Source of the DNA: Planctomycetaceae bacterium
GTDB lineage: Bacteria; Planctomycetota; Planctomycetia; Pirellulales; Pirellulaceae
Reading direction: 5' to 3'
DNA length: 64,000 nt
NCBI GenBank assembly: GCA_027487485.1
Contig: JAIYDN010000019.1
Span: 62,001 to 126,000, forward strand
Both the position numbers and the translations under genes were made by a program. The notes under the pieces are model-generated. The model was not told the DNA's origin. It saw only the letters and a program-made list of their open reading frames with translations, and searched no databases. Shown here one piece after another: positions 60,616-64,000 of this stretch (within the stretch, counting starts at the first letter, position 1; the number at the start of each line of letters is the position of its first letter).

Positions 60616-63600
60616 TGGCAAACCGTTCCTGCAATGACATCACCGTCATCGATGTTGTACGCATGACAGACATCGCTTCCACGGCCATCTTCGCTGCCGC
60701 TAACGTCGTAATGCACGGAACACCAAACTGAACCGCCGCGGCTCGAATGCGTCCCTCGTCCGTACGCGCTCCCTTGCCATTGGGAGTATTGATAATCAGC
60801 GAGACTTCATCGTTTTTGAGATAGTCGATCAGATTAGGATTCCCCTCCGCCAGTTTCCTTACTCGAGTCACCGGAATGCCGGCTCGCTCTAATTCCATGG
60901 CGGTTCCTGCCGTTGCAAGTAGCTTGTAACCCATATCGTGCAATTGCAAAGCCATAGTTTCGATCCCACTGCGATGACGCGATGCAATGCTCAGGAACAC
61001 GTTCCCTGAACTTGGCAAAACGACCCCAGCTGCAATTTGGCTCTTGTTGAATGCGACCGCAAACTCGTCGCTAACCCCCATCACCTCGCCCGTGCTTCGC
61101 ATCTCCGGTCCCAAGACGATATCGACACCGGCAAACTTCCGAAACGGGAACACCGATTCTTTCACCGACACACTTCGCGGGATCGGTTCGCTGGTGATAC
61201 CAAGCTCTTTTAGTTTCTTACCAACCATGACTTTGGCCGCAATATTCGCAACCGCAGTTCCGGTTGCCTTCGCGACAAACGGAACTGTCCGACTCGCTCG
61301 TGGGTTTACCTCCAACACGTACACAATCGACTTATCACCTTCTTCTTTGATCGCGAACTGAACGTTCATCAAGCCGATCACCTTTAGCCGGCGAGCCATC
61401 GCGACAGTCGCTTGTCGAATCTCCGTCAACACTTCGTCACTTAAAGAGAACGAAGGGATCACACAGGCGGAATCACCAGAGTGCACACCGGCTTCCTCAA
61501 TGTGCTCCATAATGCCCATGATGACCACGTCGTCGCCATCGGACACGGCATCCACATCCACTTCGGTCGCATCTTCAAGAAAACGATCGATCAGAACGGG
61601 TTGCCCCTGCGCGACCACAAATGCCTCTGCAACAAATCGCTCGAACTGAGAATTGTCGTAGCAAATTTCCATAGCTCGGCCCCCAAGCACAAAGCTAGGA
61701 CGCACCAAACAGGGATAACCAATCTTCTGAACTTCCGACCTAGCTTGAGCCAATGTTCTGGCGATCCCATTCGCCGGCTGTTTGATATTTAGCTCATTCA
61801 GTAGCAACTGGAACTTTTCGCGATCTTCTGCGTCCTCAATCGTATCCACGCTGGTACCAATAATGGGAACCCCCTCGTTGGCCAATGCACGCGCTAAATT
61901 CAGCGGTGTCTGCCCACCAAACTGAACGATCACCCCGTCTGGCTGCACAACATCCACGATATTGAGAACATCCTCCGTTGTCAGCGGCTCAAAGAACAGC
62001 ATGTCGCTTGTATCGTAGTCCGTGCTCACGGTTTCAGGATTACTGTTCACCATGATCGATTCGATGCCCAGCTCACGCAAAGCATAGCTGGCGTGACAAC
62101 AGCAATAATCAAACTCAATCCCTTGACCAATACGATTCGGCCCACCACCTAAAATGATGACTCGCTTCTTATCGCCCTTAGGTGGTGTTTCGTTTTCTGT
62201 TTCATAGGTGCTGTAGTAGTAAGGCGTGTACGCTTCGAACTCTGCAGCACACGTATCCACCGATTTGTAGACGGCAACGATCCCTCGCGACTTACGCCAC
62301 TCGCGGACTTCCCCGTCGTCACTGTTGAGCATCACCGACAACTGACGATCCGAAAACCCAAACTGCTTCGCCTGACGCATTGTTGCAACGTCCATGGATG
62401 ACAGCGAACCGATCTGCCGAAGGTGGTTCTCCATTTCGACCAACTCCAAAAGTTGATCTAAAAACCATTCATCGATCCGAGTGATCGTAAAGATTTCGTC
62501 GACCGTCATCCCGCTCAGCATGGCATAGCGGATGTACCAAATCCTCTCGGCATTAGGACGCGATAGCTTGCTTCGAATTTCTTCATCGTCCGGCCGTCGA
62601 TCGGTGTACCAAAGGTCTTTGCTGTCCGACCCGAATCCGAAGGCACCGACTTCCAATCCTCGCAGGGCTTTTTGGAAGGACTCTTTCAGCGTTCGGCCAA
62701 TCGCCATCGTCTCGCCGACACTCTTCATCTGAGTCGTCAAGGTCGAGTCTGCTTCGGGGAACTTCTCAAATGCGAATCGCGGAACCTTGGTCACTACATA
62801 ATCAATGGTTGGTTCAAAACACGCTTGCGTCTTCTGGGTAATGTCGTTTTGCAATTCCCAAAGCCGAAAGCCGACGGCAAGCTTGGCAGCAATCTTCGCA
62901 ATCGGAAAACCCGTCGCTTTACTTGCCAGCGCGCTGGAACGGCTCACTCGCGGATTCATTTCAATCACAATCATGCGGCCCGTATTAGGCTCGATCGCAA
63001 ACTGGATATTGGACCCGCCCGTTTCGACCCCGATTTCTCGAATGATCGCCAAACTGGCGTCCCGCATGCGTTGATACTCTTTGTCGGTCAGCGTCTGAGC
63101 GGGTGCGACCGTGATGGAATCCCCTGTATGCACCCCCATCGGATCAAAGTTTTCGATAGCGCAAATGATCACGACATTGTCGTCAACATCGCGCATGACT
63201 TCCATCTCATACTCTTTCCACCCAATGATCGATTCTTCGATAAGAACCTCTGTGATGGGGGACAGAGTCAAACCATTTTGCACCAAGTCATCAAAATCAT
63301 CGCGGTTGTACGCAATCGCCGAACCGCTTCCGCCCATCGTAAAGCTAGGGCGTACCACGCAAGGCAAACCAACCTGAGCCAAAGTCTTGCGGGCCTCGTC
63401 CAGATTGTGCACCACGGAACCGCGACAGACTTCCATGCCGATCTTTTCCATGGCCAACTTGAACGCATCCCGCGCTTCGGCTTTGTGAATTACTTCGGGA
63501 TTCGCGCCGATCATTTCACAATGGTATTGCTCCAGCACACCATGCTTTGCCAAGTCCATCGCAATATTAAGTGCGGTTTGGCCACCCAGCGTGGGAAGCA

Positions 63601-63856
63601 ACGCGTCTGGACGTTCGCGTTCAATGACCTTAGCAACCATTTCCCACGTCAATGGCTCAATGTAAGTCCGCTCCGCCATGGCGGGATCCGTCATGATGGT
63701 TGCGGGATTGCTGTTCACTAAAACAACTTCGTACCCCTCTTCACGAAGCGCTTTACAGGCTTGCGTTCCCGAATAGTCGAATTCGCAGGCTTGCCCGATC
63801 ACAATGGGACCGGATCCAATCAGCAATATTTTTTTGATGTCGGTGCGTCGAGGCAC
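60611..63856 (-). CDS. carB: Carbamoyl phosphate synthase, large subunit
   Basis: A 1081-residue protein of the usual length, with two ATP-grasp halves. The first begins [22 protein letters not shown], with [15 protein letters not shown]; the second begins [22 protein letters not shown], with [15 protein letters not shown]. The C-terminal MGS-like allosteric domain carries [19 protein letters not shown] and [18 protein letters not shown]. It joins ammonia, bicarbonate and two ATP to make carbamoyl phosphate for arginine and pyrimidines. The start is GTG 63856 (MPRRTDIKK). The small subunit carA is not in the window. Confidence 0.96.
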   Translation of the reverse strand: MPRRTDIKKILLIGSGPIVIGQACEFDYSGTQACKALREEGYEVVLVNSNPATIMTDPAMAERTYIEPLTWEMVAKVIERERPDALLPTLGGQTALNIAMDLAKHGVLEQYHCEMIGANPEVIHKAEARDAFKLAMEKIGMEVCRGSVVHNLDEARKTLAQVGLPCVVRPSFTMGGSGSAIAYNRDDFDDLVQNGLTLSPITEVLIEESIIGWKEYEMEVMRDVDDNVVIICAIENFDPMGVHTGDSITVAPAQTLTDKEYQRMRDASLAIIREIGVETGGSNIQFAIEPNTGRMIVIEMNPRVSRSSALASKATGFPIAKIAAKLAVGFRLWELQNDITQKTQACFEPTIDYVVTKVPRFAFEKFPEADSTLTTQMKSVGETMAIGRTLKESFQKALRGLEVGAFGFGSDSKDLWYTDRRPDDEEIRSKLSRPNAERIWYIRYAMLSGMTVDEIFTITRIDEWFLDQLLELVEMENHLRQIGSLSSMDVATMRQAKQFGFSDRQLSVMLNSDDGEVREWRKSRGIVAVYKSVDTCAAEFEAYTPYYYSTYETENETPPKGDKKRVIILGGGPNRIGQGIEFDYCCCHASYALRELGIESIMVNSNPETVSTDYDTSDMLFFEPLTTEDVLNIVDVVQPDGVIVQFGGQTPLNLARALANEGVPIIGTSVDTIEDAEDREKFQLLLNELNIKQPANGIARTLAQARSEVQKIGYPCLVRPSFVLGGRAMEICYDNSQFERFVAEAFVVAQGQPVLIDRFLEDATEVDVDAVSDGDDVVIMGIMEHIEEAGVHSGDSACVIPSFSLSDEVLTEIRQATVAMARRLKVIGLMNVQFAIKEEGDKSIVYVLEVNPRASRTVPFVAKATGTAVANIAAKVMVGKKLKELGITSEPIPRSVSVKESVFPFRKFAGVDIVLGPEMRSTGEVMGVSDEFAVAFNKSQIAAGVVLPSSGNVFLSIASRHRSGIETMALQLHDMGYKLLATAGTAMELERAGIPVTRVRKLAEGNPNLIDYLKNDEVSLIINTPNGKGARTDEGRIRAAAVQFGVPCITTLAAAKMAVEAMSVMRTTSMTVMSLQERFAN

Positions 63857-64000
63857 AGCAGAAACCTAGGAGTTGGCGGAGTGAGTCAGTACAGGTCTAG
63901 CCTCTCCAGGTTGCCGAGGATCGCAGACCAAAATCCTCAAGAACTTAGCATGCAACCCTGATCTTTGGTAGCCGTAACTCTATCCGAGCCTTTTCCGCAA
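63857..64000. other. Region upstream of carB
   Basis: These 144 bases should contain the carB promoter on the minus strand. No clear promoter elements, hairpins or gene starts were recognised before the window ends. Confidence 0.3.

Noticed and set aside
62672-63721. Long open frame on the plus strand opposite carB (349 residues)
   Set aside because: It is antisense to the first ATP-grasp half of carB, with a His/Arg/Asn-rich product and no recognisable domain.

Overview
The window looks like chromosomal DNA from a planctomycete of the Pirellulales type (Rhodopirellula/Blastopirellula-like). The lineage call rests on gene content and is inference: an ECF sigma factor of the TTRW type beside a Ser/Thr kinase with an N-terminal CxxC zinc ribbon, a type I sulfatase, secreted prenyltransferase/squalene-oxidase-repeat proteins, a beta-RFAP synthase (tetrahydromethanopterin synthesis), an enlarged threonyl-tRNA synthetase, and families of short palindromic intergenic repeats. 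No rRNA, tRNA, CRISPR array or complete insertion sequence was found.

Layout. 1-2.7 kb: the 3' end of a squalene-cyclase-like repeat gene, then a gene-poor island of hairpin repeats holding a RelE/ParE-type toxin-antitoxin pair whose toxin appears frameshifted, plus a short relic of the squalene-cyclase-like gene. 2.7-7.7 kb (minus strand): lactonase, AIM24 protein, GluQRS overlapping beta-RFAP synthase, DUF2760 protein. 7.9-9.8 kb (plus): SprT-like metalloprotease and GlpG-like rhomboid. 9.8-14.7 kb (minus): coaE-polA pair and an NHL-repeat protein. 14.8-17.4 kb (plus): Cys-rich secreted protein with terminator, flavodoxin, sulfatase. 17.5-19.7 kb (minus): small P-loop ATPase and L-serine dehydratase. 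19.9-21.3 kb (plus): TPR/glycosyltransferase-like protein.

21.3-30.6 kb (minus): five genes whose ends overlap or nearly touch. They encode a large membrane-anchored DUF4175-like protein, two secreted helical proteins with LTxxQ-like motifs, a secreted alpha/alpha-toroid protein, and a 1022-residue protein of beta repeats ending in a TlpA thioredoxin domain. This is the best candidate for an undescribed envelope system. 31.5-38.9 kb (minus): a closely packed series thrS - small protein - TatD hydrolase - HAD phosphatase - cpaF - tadB - tadC, so the Tad/Flp secretion engine sits downstream of a housekeeping synthetase. 39.3-42.3 kb (plus): TolB-propeller/PA/M28/PDZ peptidase ending in a nested cruciform. 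42.4-47.0 kb (minus): a papain-like/DUF2786-like fusion and a SWIM-SNF2 helicase. 47.3-50.6 kb (plus): ECF sigma factor and membrane Ser/Thr kinase. 50.7-53.9 kb: S4 protein, parvulin lipoprotein, and an LptF/G permease followed by two ExbD proteins without ExbB. 54.1-58.2 kb: a membrane protein with an HExxH motif, a GT87-like protein, and a GGDEF protein with a degenerate HD-GYP domain. 58.7-63.9 kb: a TolC-family protein and carB.

Most genes are housekeeping or envelope functions. All functions here come from motifs and remembered families; no database search was run.
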